Part shown: in pieces, positions 33,340 to 44,192 of the stretch
How the letters are laid out: the number at the start of each line of letters is the position of its first letter
How positions within the stretch are numbered: position 1 is the stretch's first letter
Origin: Brachionus koreanus
Lineage: Eukaryota > Rotifera > Eurotatoria > Ploima > Brachionidae
Length of the DNA: 59,595 nt
NCBI GenBank assembly: GCA_016987375.1
Contig: PJRA01000160.1
Coordinates: 541,178 to 600,772, forward strand
Direction: 5' to 3'
Position numbers and translations under genes: made by a program
The notes under the pieces: generated by a model
What the model was told of the DNA's origin: nothing
What the model saw: the letters and a program-made list of their open reading frames with translations, nothing else
The model's database searches: none

Positions 33340-34908
33340 ATGAAAATTTTCACTTTAATAATTTTGGCTTTATTAAGCACTCAATATTGCAATTGCGCTG
33401 ACACATTTCAATCAAGAAATGGAAGGCTTTATGATGCCAATGGAGTTGAATTCCTTATGAGAGGTCCAAATTTTAATATTTAAATAATAAAGAATTTATT
33501 GAGAATAAAAAATTTTTAGGAGTGAATTCGGCTCATGCATGGTGGGACAATTATGGACGCAATTATGCACTAGATAGCATCCCCTACATAGCCAAAACTG
33601 GCTCTAACACTGTTAGAATAGCCTGGATGCATCAACTTAACAATATTGATCATAGTTATTTGGAAAAAATTATCCAAAGTGTTATTACACACAAGATGGT
33701 ACCAGTGGTTGAATTGCACGATGCAACTTGTAAGCAAGATCCAAACGAGCTAATTAAATCAGCTAATTGGTTTGCTCAAAAAATGTGGCTTTTTAACAAG
33801 TACAAGAAATATATCATCATTAATATTGCCAATGAGTGGAGTCCAACCAGTTTTGAAAGTAATTTAAAACATATATCATTCTATGGGGAATAATTTTTTT
33901 ATTTTTATAGTTTGGCGGGATACTTATAAGCAAGCGATTAGTATTATAAGAAATACCGGAACAAATATAGCATTGATGATAGACGCATCTGATTGCGGCC
34001 AAAATCCTGATGGAATTATTAAATATGGACAAGAATTAGTACAAAGTGATCCTCACAAAAATCTAATATTTTCTGTGCACATGTATTCAATGTGGATCAA
34101 TCATTATAATATTGGTGCCAAGCTATGGGATATTCAACAAAAAGGTTATTTCACAACTAAAGAATTAAATTCATGGCTTAGATTCACTGCTTTCAATTAA
34201 GGTTTAACTGTAATTGTTGGAGAATTTGCTATGAAGCTTGATTGTAAAAATCCAGCTACAACTGTTGATGCATGGGAAATAATGAGACAATGTAGATGGA
34301 AAAATATTGGATATTTAGGTAAATATTTCAACTTTTAAGTTTCCAAATATCTGAAAATTCAATACTATTTGAACTTTTAGCAAATAATAAAGTTCTTTTA
34401 AAATATTTCAAATAAGAAAAGTTAAAAATTTAGACTTTCATCTTAATCTTTTAATAAATAAAAATAATATAAATACTTTTAAACAAAATATTCTTAAGAG
34501 TCTTAAATTCTATTCAAATTAAAGTTTTGGTTAAATTTCAAAATTAATTTTTAAGAAAATCTATCGATAATTTAACTTTAATGAAAAATGATTTAAAAGT
34601 TCATCTAGTATGCAAATTCATTAAACTTGTGACATTATTTTTAATTTTTTCAATATTTTTAAAGGGTGGTCATGGCATGGTAAATACTTTTATTGATTTT
34701 TCTTTTATTTAAGTATTCTAATTAATCGCTAAAAGGAAACGGTAGATCATCAGGATGCTATACCGAATCTGATTTAAATATGGTTCCTGGCAATGCTGAA
34801 TCTGCGTCAACATGGAAACAAAATAATTACACACCATGGGGACAAGCACTTGTTTATTACACTAATTTTGGAATAAAAGACACTTCAGTAAGAGCTTCAG
34901 TTTTTTAA
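33340..34908 (+). CDS. GH5 endo-beta-1,4-mannanase, secreted, six exons
   Basis: Glycoside hydrolase family 5 with closest likeness to bacterial (Bacillus-type, subfamily 8) beta-mannanases, which cut mannans in plant and algal walls. Exons: 33340-33463, 33520-33858, 33911-34144, 34202-34318, 34665-34679, 34736-34908 (333 aa). Residues 1-20 are a signal peptide. Blocks in order: GVNSAHAWW, AKTGSNTVRIAW, VELHDAT, NIANEW with acid/base Glu147, IFSVHMY, VIVGEFA with nucleophile Glu240, GWSWHGNG and a tail ending TSVRASVF. All catalytic landmarks are present. The 57-bp intron 34145-34201 must be removed; read through, it adds 19 codons ending in a stop. Exon 5 is a 15-nt microexon encoding part of GWSWHG. 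Its bacterial likeness suggests horizontal transfer followed by intron gain. Convergent with DYNLT2B. Confidence 0.88.
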
Positions 34909-35027
34909 AAATAAAATACTAAATTGATTAATAATATTGAAAAATAAAAATTTAGGATAAAAATATTTTATTTTAGTACAAGAATTGGTTTTAGACCAAA
35001 AACAAAAAAAAAACTTGAATCATAAGA

Positions 35028-35474
35028 CTAATAATAATAAATCCCATAAGCAGCTGCGACGCAAAATAAAGATTCATTCATGTATATGGATTCAGCGTAG
35101 TTATCTGTATCTGAATCCCAAAAGCATCTGCCGCACATGTTTATACCAGCGCCTTTTTGTTCACCTATGACACATTGAACGACAAATTTGTATCTGTCGT
35201 AATTAAGCGATTTAAGCTTGTCCTTTATTTCGAAGCAAATAAGCTTCGATAGCTCATTTGATGTTTCACTATTGTATTCCTTGTCTGCTAGTCTCGCTAA
35301 TAAAATTGAATGAATCAATTCTTTAACTTCGGCTGAACGGAATCTCTGGGATATTTTGGGTCGTAGCGAATATGAATGTAGTTTTTCTTGTTCGACTATG
35401 TCCTGTTGTTTGCCTTTATTATTAGAAATATTTTTATTTTCGGTATGTGTTTCCTCAGAACCGTTTTCAACCAT
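35028..35474 (-). CDS. DYNLT2B: Tctex1-type dynein light chain (DYNLT2B/TCTEX1D2)
   Basis: A dynein light chain of the Tctex1 family. The vertebrate orthologue is part of the dynein-2 motor for retrograde intraflagellar transport. The 148-aa single-exon protein has a charged N-terminal extension (about 35 residues). The Tctex1 domain follows: SLRPKISQRFRSAEVKELIH, ICFEIKDKLKSLNYDRYKFV, VQCVIGEQKGAGINM, CFWDSDTDNYAESIYMN, ending SLFCVAAAYGIYYY. The end motif is diagnostic of the TCTEX1D group. The stop lies about 120 bp from the convergent mannanase stop, so the two 3'UTRs may overlap. Confidence 0.92.
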   Translation of the reverse strand: MVENGSEETHTENKNISNNKGKQQDIVEQEKLHSYSLRPKISQRFRSAEVKELIHSILLARLADKEYNSETSNELSKLICFEIKDKLKSLNYDRYKFVVQCVIGEQKGAGINMCGRCFWDSDTDNYAESIYMNESLFCVAAAYGIYYY

Positions 35475-38065
35475 TTTAGAACAAAAAAATATTTTTCTTT
35501 AAATGTAAATCAATTGAATTCAGTTCGGATATGAAATATTTTATTAGATGGTACAATTAAAAATATCACATTTAAAATCAAGATTTTGACGAAATAAATA
35601 AATGCATAAAATAAAAAAAAATTGTTGCTTAGTTACCGATTTTGCCATCCAAAGTTCTCGATTTAAAAAAACACATAAAGCTTCAAATAAAGTCTTTAAA
35701 AAATTAAAAATTAAAGATCAAAATTTTTTTCCATTGTCTGACAAAATTTACTAAATAAGAAAATTATTTATGTAAAAAGGCTTAGATTTCAATTATGAAA
35801 ACTTAATTTACTTAAAAGTATCTATCTTTATATCTAATTTTTTTCTAGAAATAATTCAGCTTCATAGCTGTTTATTTTAAGAAACTAAATATTGACGTTT
35901 TGTTTGATTTTTATTTGCATTTAGCTGAAGAGTTTTTAGTAATTTAACACAGTTTTTCTTCTGTATTGAATTATTATGCTTATCAGAAATATAAATCAAT
36001 AATTTAAGTAATTTCAAGCAATCTTGAAAGCTTCTCATTGCCTATCATAAGTTAAAGTAGTTGAAATGATTGAAATCTTTCAAGCTATCAGTATAAAAAG
36101 CATCGAAACTGATTTAACTCAAGATAGATGCTATAAAATTCACACACAAGCTCATCGTATAAATATTATGCATTAAATATGAATTTTTGTCTGAAAAGAA
36201 TCAATAGTGTTTTCATAGAATATCTATTAGCTTGTCTCATTTTCAATTATTTTTAAAATAAAATATCATTAAAGGACTAATTAAGAAATTTAATTAAATC
36301 TATTTATTTTTTAAATTCAATTAAAGCTCCTGGAACATTCTCATGATTTATCTTTAAAAAAAATTGTTGATTACTTTGCATAAAAAAATAAACGTTTTAT
36401 TAAATCATTTTTTTTTTAGAGAAACATTATATTATTCTTAGTAAGTTTTTTTTGCCAATAATTAATTTACTAGAAAATAGAAATCTCTCATTACAATAAA
36501 AATAAATGATTAATAATAAAATTATCCCGTTTTTCTCAAAAAACTTTGGTATTAAATAAAAGCTGCTTTCATAGTTAGAACCTTTTAGAACGATATAGTT
36601 TTTTTCTTAATTTTATAACTTGGTAACCTTTTAGAGTCAAACTTGCATAGCATTTTGAATAGATACATTCTTATCTGATTGAATTTCATTTTCTATCCAT
36701 CTATTAGATTACTTATTGAAGATGACTAATGATTGCAATTTGTTTTCCTATGTAATACCATAACTAATTTATAGAAATTTTACAAATATGAAGTTTAAAT
36801 CTGACATTGTTTGTCTGATTTTTAGATTAATAAAAAAATTATAAAAATTGAGACATTTTATTGACACAATTTAAATATAAAAATTTAAATCTACTATAAA
36901 AGAAATAAAAAAAAATTAATTTTGACTAGTAAAAGGATAAAAAAATTGAATTTAGTTTTTAAAAATTTTACTCAAAATAAAACTGCCCTCCTGTATAATT
37001 ACCTCTCCAAGCAAAGCTTGTCGTAGCTTACAATACCTCTTATTATTAATTTTATCAAAAAGATATTCAATTCACAATATCCCGTGTTTAATTAAAAAAA
37101 ACTATCTATTGATCAAATAAATAAATAATATAGTATTGTCAATTGTTTGTGCCATTTATATTTATTCAATTAAATAAACTGGTTATAAAATCAGAAATAA
37201 TTATATTTTTAAATCAAGCTAAATTAAATTAAAAAGTTTATATTGTAAAAAAAATTCGTTTTTAAAAAAAGCGGATCTTAGCTTATCCATCTAATTAGTT
37301 CAAATAGATCAGCCTTTCTTGAGTTTTATCAAATTTTTGAGCTGAATTTTATTTTACTTAAATGATATTAATTTCTTATTTTTAACAATGTTTGCTTTCA
37401 AAAATTATCAACGATTAGTGATGAAGTTAATTATAATATTTATTTTTAGAGCTAATCTTAACCCAAATTAAGTCATATAACCATACATTAAAATTGTTGA
37501 TCAAATAGAATCATAAGCGAAAATTAAAAAAAAAAACTCTGAACAAAAAAATCAATTAGCAAATTTCTTTTTTATTAAAAAAATTTTCCAAGAAAAAATG
37601 GCGCATAATCTTAATCAGCAATCAACCAAATGCTTTATATTTTTTGCTGACAAAAGCAGGTTTCGAGCATTTTATTAATTTATTTTCCATTTTTTCTCAA
37701 CTTTTATTTCTTAGGTTTACATCACATAATTGATTGATGAATTTTTTGTTTAAATACAAACATTTTGTTTTAATAATAAAGAATTAAAAACAATAATTAA
37801 TAATTTGAAAAATAATTCTTACTTTTTTCCTTACTCATAATAATATTGTTAGAAAATTAAATTTTTATCAAAGCAAATAAATTTTTTAAATAGTTATCGA
37901 TTCAATAGAAATTCTGGAGTTGTTTTGATGTAATTTTTTATATTTGACCATAAACAGGTAAAAACCTAAGAGATAAGAAACCTTAAAAATATCATTTAAA
38001 AATGGTATCAAAGGACACTTAAAAGCTTTTTTTTTTATAAAATATATGATAGATTAACCATCGCA
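35475..38065. other. Long AT-rich intergenic stretch with one repeat copy
   Basis: No gene seen. 35,607-35,690 (AATTGTTGCTTAGTTACCGAT ... CACATAAAGCTTCAAAT) resembles the palindrome arms at 48.55-48.82 kb, so it is a third copy of that repeat. Confidence 0.45.
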
Positions 38066-38648
38066 AGCACTCCGAATTTGGCTTCAGGTATTATTTTCTC
38101 TTAACAAAAAAAATGATACTAGTATTAGTAGGAGTAGTAATATTGCTTAGAGATTATCTAAGCATAGCTCTAAAGAGGTGTAACAGTCACTTCCTTTTGT
38201 TTTACCATACAACCACCAAGTTTCGCTTTGATTCTACTCAGATCAGAGTCTTTGCACTTAAAACATCATCCAGTAGTTAAATCTATTCATTCATCTCATT
38301 CAAAATTTTTTAGATTTTATTTTACAAATTATGAATAAAAAATTGAAAAAATGACTAAATTAATAATCAAATATGTTTATATTGAAAATCAGCTTATAAT
38401 AAAAAATTAATAATAATAAAACAGTTGAAAATGAAGAGAAGAAATATTAAAAAAAATATATCAAGTAATAGTGGTGTCTCTATTAAATAAATTCAGGTTT
38501 TAATTTATATAATTTGAAAATCAAATAAAAAATTAAAATGAATTCTCGGGATTCGCTAATTTCACAATAATTTTATACTTGTTGGACAGATTTAATAAAC
38601 AAATCTTACAATATTCAATACTCGATATATCAGATTTAATAATATTAA
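38066..38648 (-). repeat. 3' flank of FkbM copy B, shared with copy D
   Basis: Homologous to 47,840-48,290. Shared blocks include ACTCCGAATTTGGCTTCAG, AATAGTGGTG and ACTTGTTGGA in the same order. This flank belongs to the duplicated unit. Confidence 0.7.
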
Positions 38649-39509
38649 CTATATTTTTAAGAAAAAATCATCTTGACCATTTGATCTAGTTATTTTATAC
38701 CCATTTTTAACTAAATAATCATCTATTTCTTGTTTTCTTTTTTGTTCTCCGTTATGCTCGACTATAATTGAAACAAATTCAAATTTTTTTAAATCCATAC
38801 TTTTTAAAACATTTAATTCAGCACCTTCCAAGTCAAGTGAGAAAAAATCAACTGTTCTAATATTAAGACTAGCTAAAATTGTGTTTAATGAAAAACATGG
38901 TATCATTACATCGTTATAAACATCTCCAACTCTTTTTTGATGTTTGTTGGACATAAGATCACTTATTCCTGATAAAGACTTTGATTTAGCTATTCTAAAT
39001 TTTACCACATTTGGATATTTTTCAGCGATGCACACATTTATAGCAAAAGCATGTCTTTTTTTTGAAATAATTGATTCGAAAAGATCAGGTACTGGTTCAA
39101 TCAAAATTCCGGACCAATTTCTTTGAATTTCGAAGAACAGTGTATTCGAAATATCTTCACCGTTGTATGCGCCTGCTTCAATAAAAAATCCATCTACTTT
39201 TTTGTTTAATAAATCATCCATATATTTACTTTGACCATATTGGCTATAATCATTTTTGTTAGGATTTGTAAGATTTCTATTTCCTGAATATGGCTCGTGT
39301 ATCAAACTACGAACAAATTTTATCAATTCTGGATCATATTCATCAACTCTTTGATCAGCAAAGCGTTTTGTTTCTTGAATAATTAGATCTCTATTGTTTA
39401 TTAAATTTGAATAGAATTCTTTCACAATTACAGTTTTGTCTTGTTTCAAGAAAAAAATCAATAAAAAAATAAAAACAATAATTGAAATTTTTAGCTGAAT
39501 ATTCTTCAT
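38649..39509 (-). CDS. FkbM-domain, Star-like membrane protein, copy B
   Basis: A 286-aa near-twin of copy A. It has the same N-terminal membrane segment (one Phe shorter), VDGFFIEAGAYNGEDISNT, GILIEPVPDLFE and FFSLDLEGAELNVL. Visible changes from A include N to K in IAKSKS, YKDVS to YNDVM, R to Q in KRKQEID and the last residue. It shares IAKSKS and NDVM with copy C, so B and C are the closer pair. It is intact with a single exon, and a TAG acceptor lies about 16 bases before the ATG as in copy A. Function as discussed for copy A; both could be active. Confidence 0.85.
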   Translation of the reverse strand: MKNIQLKISIIVFIFLLIFFLKQDKTVIVKEFYSNLINNRDLIIQETKRFADQRVDEYDPELIKFVRSLIHEPYSGNRNLTNPNKNDYSQYGQSKYMDDLLNKKVDGFFIEAGAYNGEDISNTLFFEIQRNWSGILIEPVPDLFESIISKKRHAFAINVCIAEKYPNVVKFRIAKSKSLSGISDLMSNKHQKRVGDVYNDVMIPCFSLNTILASLNIRTVDFFSLDLEGAELNVLKSMDLKKFEFVSIIVEHNGEQKRKQEIDDYLVKNGYKITRSNGQDDFFLKI

Positions 39510-39673
39510 TTTTTGTTTTAATTTTCTAAAAATTAAAATTCCTTATTTTAAACATCAAATTTTTTAAAAATATATTTTTCTCTCCTCTCTTTTTACCTTA
39601 AATTTCTTGGCATTGTGAATTTTGGAACAAAAAGCAAAATCAAAAATTTAAAATTAGAATAGCTTATTTTCTA

Positions 39674-39882
39674 AGGGTCTAAAAACCGTTCTACAAAATG
39701 TATCAGCTGATACAAGGATTGTATCACTCAAATTTAGTCCGTGCAAAAACTATGCAATTTAATTTTAATAATTTTTTAATTAATATCCTTTTTGCACCAT
39801 TGCAGAGTTTTTTCACAGACTAAATTTGGATGATACAATCCTTGTACAGCTGATACATTTTGTAGAACGGTTTTTAGACCCT
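39674..39882. mobile_element. Hairpin MITE with TA target duplication
   Basis: A 209-bp element that begins AGGGTCTAAAAACCGTTCTA and ends in the reverse complement of the same. The arms pair for about 85 bases with few mismatches, and TA is present on both sides (39672-39673, 39883-39884). Tc1/mariner-type ends and TA duplication suggest mobilisation by such a transposase. The paralogous flank of FkbM copy A lacks it. Confidence 0.85.
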
Positions 39883-40854
39883 TAGAATAAATATGAAATA
39901 AATAATTTGCTAGTTATAAATTTTTTCAAGGTTTTTTAAATTTATTTCTAATCTCAAGATAGAGAAAAAGAAAATAAAAAAATTAAATATTTTGACTAAT
40001 ATTTCAAATAATTCATGCTCACATCTCACCAAAACAGCATGCTTCAAAAATAAAATACTAATACAGCCTTTTTATGATATTTATGGAAATATTTTTATCT
40101 TGTTTTTTGTTTTAGAAAGATAATATTCTTAATCAATAAATTGGTTTACAATTTTAGAATAAAAAGAATGATAACGATAATTTAATAAAATTTAAAAAAT
40201 TTTGTAAAAAAAGATGAACACCTCTCCTTCTATCCGTCAGGATAAAATAGAAACAAATAATTCTAAATTTGCAGAGTTTAAAAATAATATTCTTAGCAAT
40301 GAAACTATGCATGTTTTATCATTTTGAACGTACAAAATCTTTCTAAATATTGCTTGTCAACAGTAACTTTTTGAGTGAGTGAGAGCTGCTTTGAAAATCA
40401 GAATAAATTATTAAAAAGCTAGCTATAACACATTTTTTTTAAAATTATTGTATTAAAATTTTTTTAAATTAAAATATGAAAAGCTAAAATAATTAATAAA
40501 TTGTGATATAACCGATTAAAGAGGAAAAAGTAAATCTTTGTATATTGAAATAAATTTTTAGTCGCTGTTTGTTATCAAAAAATAAATGATAGTCAAAATT
40601 TTTATTATTTACGTTTGAAAACATGTATAAAATAAAATTACTATTTATTAGGTTGAAATGATTTTAGTTTTCACATTCAAAATAAAAGTCAAAAAGTCCT
40701 GATTTCAAAGAATTTGAGTTAAAATATTTTTCCATTAAATACAAATTAAATTTAATTTAACGACTATTAAATTAAATTTTTAATTGTATAATAACGAAAT
40801 AATGAAAATCTTCAATTTTTAAAATATACAGCATTATTTATCTATTTTTTTTTT

Positions 40855-41060
40855 CTATAGGAGGTATCTGTATCAGTTTTGAAAAATGATCATCTTTGAT
40901 CTGATGATAATTGTTACTGATTAGTTGCTGTGAATGATCCTGCTGAATCGGTTAGGACGACATGGTGTTAAGTAGATCAATTCAGCGTGACGTGCTGGCA
41001 ATGTGAACCTGATTTTTGTCACACACCACATTATTTGACACATGGTCCTTAAAATCTTTC
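40855..41060. other. GC-richer non-coding island 1
   Basis: Base complexity is clearly higher than its surroundings. A possible stem forms between GCTGAAT (near 40,942) and ATTCAGC (near 40,980). No ORF or known RNA recognised. Confidence 0.3.
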
Positions 41061-43295
41061 AATTATTTTTGACATTTTCTTTGATTTTCCTTGCCGATCA
41101 TTATAAATTTTGCTTTGATTTTGGTTGACGAACTTCATTTAGAATAAAATAAACTTAGAGATATTTAAAATAATGAAAATATTCAAAAATCCATTCAAAA
41201 CATTTAAGTTTTAGATTTAGATACATGAAAATAATTTGATTTATTGGTTCTTATTGGATTTTATCGACGTTTATTTATAAAGAAATAAATAGTGCAAATA
41301 AATATTTTTTTTGTCACCATGGATATCCCATACATTTTCAAAGATATATTTTCTTAAAAATTTTAATTCTTATAAAATCAGATAATCAAATTTGAATTGT
41401 AAAATTTTATAATCATATAATAAAAAATTTTAGGAAAAATTTTTATTGATCTAACCCCTTTCTAATCAATATCTTAAATTATTTCATCTATTGGGATAAG
41501 TTTGATTTTTAGAATTGTTTAAAATATTTTTTAATTTGTTCAAAAACAAATTTGTAAACAAATTTGTTCTCAATAAAGAAAATAAAGAAAGTTTCTTAGC
41601 AAAAAAAATATCTTAAAAATTTTTTATTAATTGTAGTTTAATTAGTTCCAAGCAGTTTCTCAGTAAATAAGAATAAACTATTTATTTTGCTTAATTAAAT
41701 GCAAAGATATTTAATATTTTTGATCATGATTTTCTTAACTATTTTAGTTAAAATGTACTCATCCAAAAATTTCAAGCGACTGCGTAATCTATTTTCCTCA
41801 GTTTTTTAAGTATAAAATTCTTTCTAAACTAGTTTGCATTATTAATATTTATATTTATAAATACATTTAATCGTAATTAAAATTTTGTGTATCAGCAATT
41901 AAACGAACTAGAATTTATCGCAGCCTAATAAATTCCTCAATAATTTATAAAAATAAAACTTCAACTAATTTAAATTTTTGATATATTTTTAAAATGTTTA
42001 AGTTTTTGCGCCTTTTTTTCTTCTTGTGAATATTCAAGTAGTAATTTTCAACAAAATTTCATGATTTTTAGCTTTTAACCCCTAAAGAAATGAATTCGAA
42101 CTTTGTCTTATTTCCTAATTTAGCATGAAAAATTTTACAATAGCAATTAATTAACAGAGTTTGCTCCATAAAATTACATAAACTAAAATATTTGAATATA
42201 TGTTTATGTGAATCAATTGATTTTCTATTCTTTTAATTTTACTTAATTAAATTTTTTTTTGTTTTTTTTTATTTCATTTGAAGATAAATTATAGATAATA
42301 AAAACAGAGTTAGATTTAAGTCACAAATCAAAATTCAAGTAAATAATTATTGGTAAAAGTTTTTTTTAGTTTCTAAAAAGTTTTTTATTTATAACTAAAT
42401 TAGTTTTTAACACTTCTAAATAAAAAATTCAATTTTGACATCTAATTAATTTTTAACTAAATTAGAACCTCAAAGTAAAGCAACCCAAAAATTTCTATGC
42501 TATTCAAAAAAAAAATTTTATTTTATTTTTAAAGGAAACTCATGATTTGACTTGAAAATTTAATAAATGTTTAGAGATAGACTCCACGTACGTTCGAATG
42601 ATTATTGACTTTCGTTTGAACCTAATCAAAAGAAATATTGATGTAAAAATAAATTCTTAAGTCACTGTTTATACAAATTTGATATAAGTGCACCAATACA
42701 TCAGACTTTAAAAGGATTTTTTTTTGATTTTAGTTAAATTTAACGAGATTTACATTCGATATCTTAAGTAAAAGGCGAAATTTGATCCAAGTCATCTTAA
42801 GGGTTCAATTATTTCCGAAAATTTTGAAAAATGAGAGAATCTCTTATAAAAAATTCTTTTTATTAAGTTTAACTTAAAGTTTAGCTTCTTTTAAATCATT
42901 TTTTTACCAATGATCACTCGAAATAGATTAGGTTTTAATATTAGAAGATGCTAATTTTTTTATTTATAAAGGATGTATATTTTGGGTATAAAAGGATTTA
43001 AGATGGTCATTAATTTATACTATAAATTTCCGTATTTATGCAAACATAGAATGAGAACATAGATATTTACATAAGTAAAAAATTAATGCCAAGTGAGTGA
43101 TGTAAATAAATGAGTTTAAACAAGTGGACCCAAAAAAAGATAAAAATAGTTTAAATTAATTTAAAATTTAATAAAAAATAACTAATTAAAAAAATCGAAA
43201 TTATAAAGTAATAAAAAAAATTTTGATTTAATAGAGTTTATCGTCAAAAAGTTTAAAATAACATCAAATATTTATATAAACAAAAAATAAATTCT

Positions 43296-43610
43296 GACCA
43301 AATATGCGAGCTGAAAGCGAGCATTCAACGTGCAGCAAAGCTGATAATCATCGTTCCATTTTGGGAAAACTAATTTTTCGCCTATTAAACAAAGCCCAGC
43401 GGGTCATCATAAATTCGAGACCGACAGGTCGAGCGCTATTTTAAGCCAGCGTGCTGGCTGTGTATAAACAAGTACACACAGTGTCAAATTAAAAATATAA
43501 TAAATAAAAAAGAGAGTCCAAATGGCGAAGCTGCTAGGGCCGGCATAAAATCGATAAGATTTTAGTACATGTCACCCAAACAGAGAGTAATGAGACCGAA
43601 GAGCTAGTTA
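43296..43610. other. GC-richer non-coding island 2
   Basis: Contains GCCAGCGTGCTGGC (palindromic, 43,446-43,459), then CTGTGTATAAACAAGTACACACAG (hairpin), and ATTCGAGACC, which is slightly like a pol III B box. No ORF. It may be a SINE, an LTR remnant or a structured RNA. Confidence 0.35.
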
Positions 43611-44049
43611 AAAAAAAACTCAATTTTAAAAGTATCTATACTCGCATACATATTGTTTTTTCTTAGGATAATTAAACAATGAATGGGACTTATAGTTAAT
43701 AAAAAGAATTTTTTTAATTCAATAAATATTAATAGATTTATTTATTTATTGTTTAAATAACTTAAGGTGAGCTTCGGGCTGCATAAAATAGAACTAGGTA
43801 TTCTTCTTTAATGAATTAATCACCATTAAAATTTAATTTTATTAAAAAGTTAAATTCAAAAAGAAATATCTGTAAAGAATTATAGTTGAATTAGTTTTCT
43901 AATTTAAATCAAAATTTTATAAAACAAGAAAATCTCATCCATATTCAAATGTGGTATCTACTGAATATAATATTTGCAAAATATCAATGATAAAATTAAA
44001 TAATGATATAATTATTTTTTTTTAAATAAATCTAAAGAAAATCTTAAAT

Positions 44050-44192
44050 AAAAAGTCTTAATTTTAATCGTAACTTAACTGAAAAAATTTTGTAAAAATA
44101 ATTTAGCATATTTTTTGATCAAAATTTAAAATTATTCTATAAAAAAGATTTACTAAAACTTTTCAGTTACGATTTTAAAATTAAGACTTTTT
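44050..44192. repeat. Palindromic MITE-like repeat
   Basis: AAAAAGTCTTAATTTTAATCGTAAC at the left returns as the reverse complement at 44,161-44,192 with a small gap. The interior is short and AT-rich, with no coding capacity. Confidence 0.6.

Noticed and set aside
33340..34908. In-frame TAA at 34,198 as evidence that the mannanase is a pseudogene
   Set aside because: A 57-bp GT-AG intron (34,145-34,201) removes it and restores the expected spacing before the VGEF nucleophile block.
43425..43445. tRNA gene based on ATTCGAGACC
   Set aside because: No cloverleaf, A box or acceptor stem could be formed around it.
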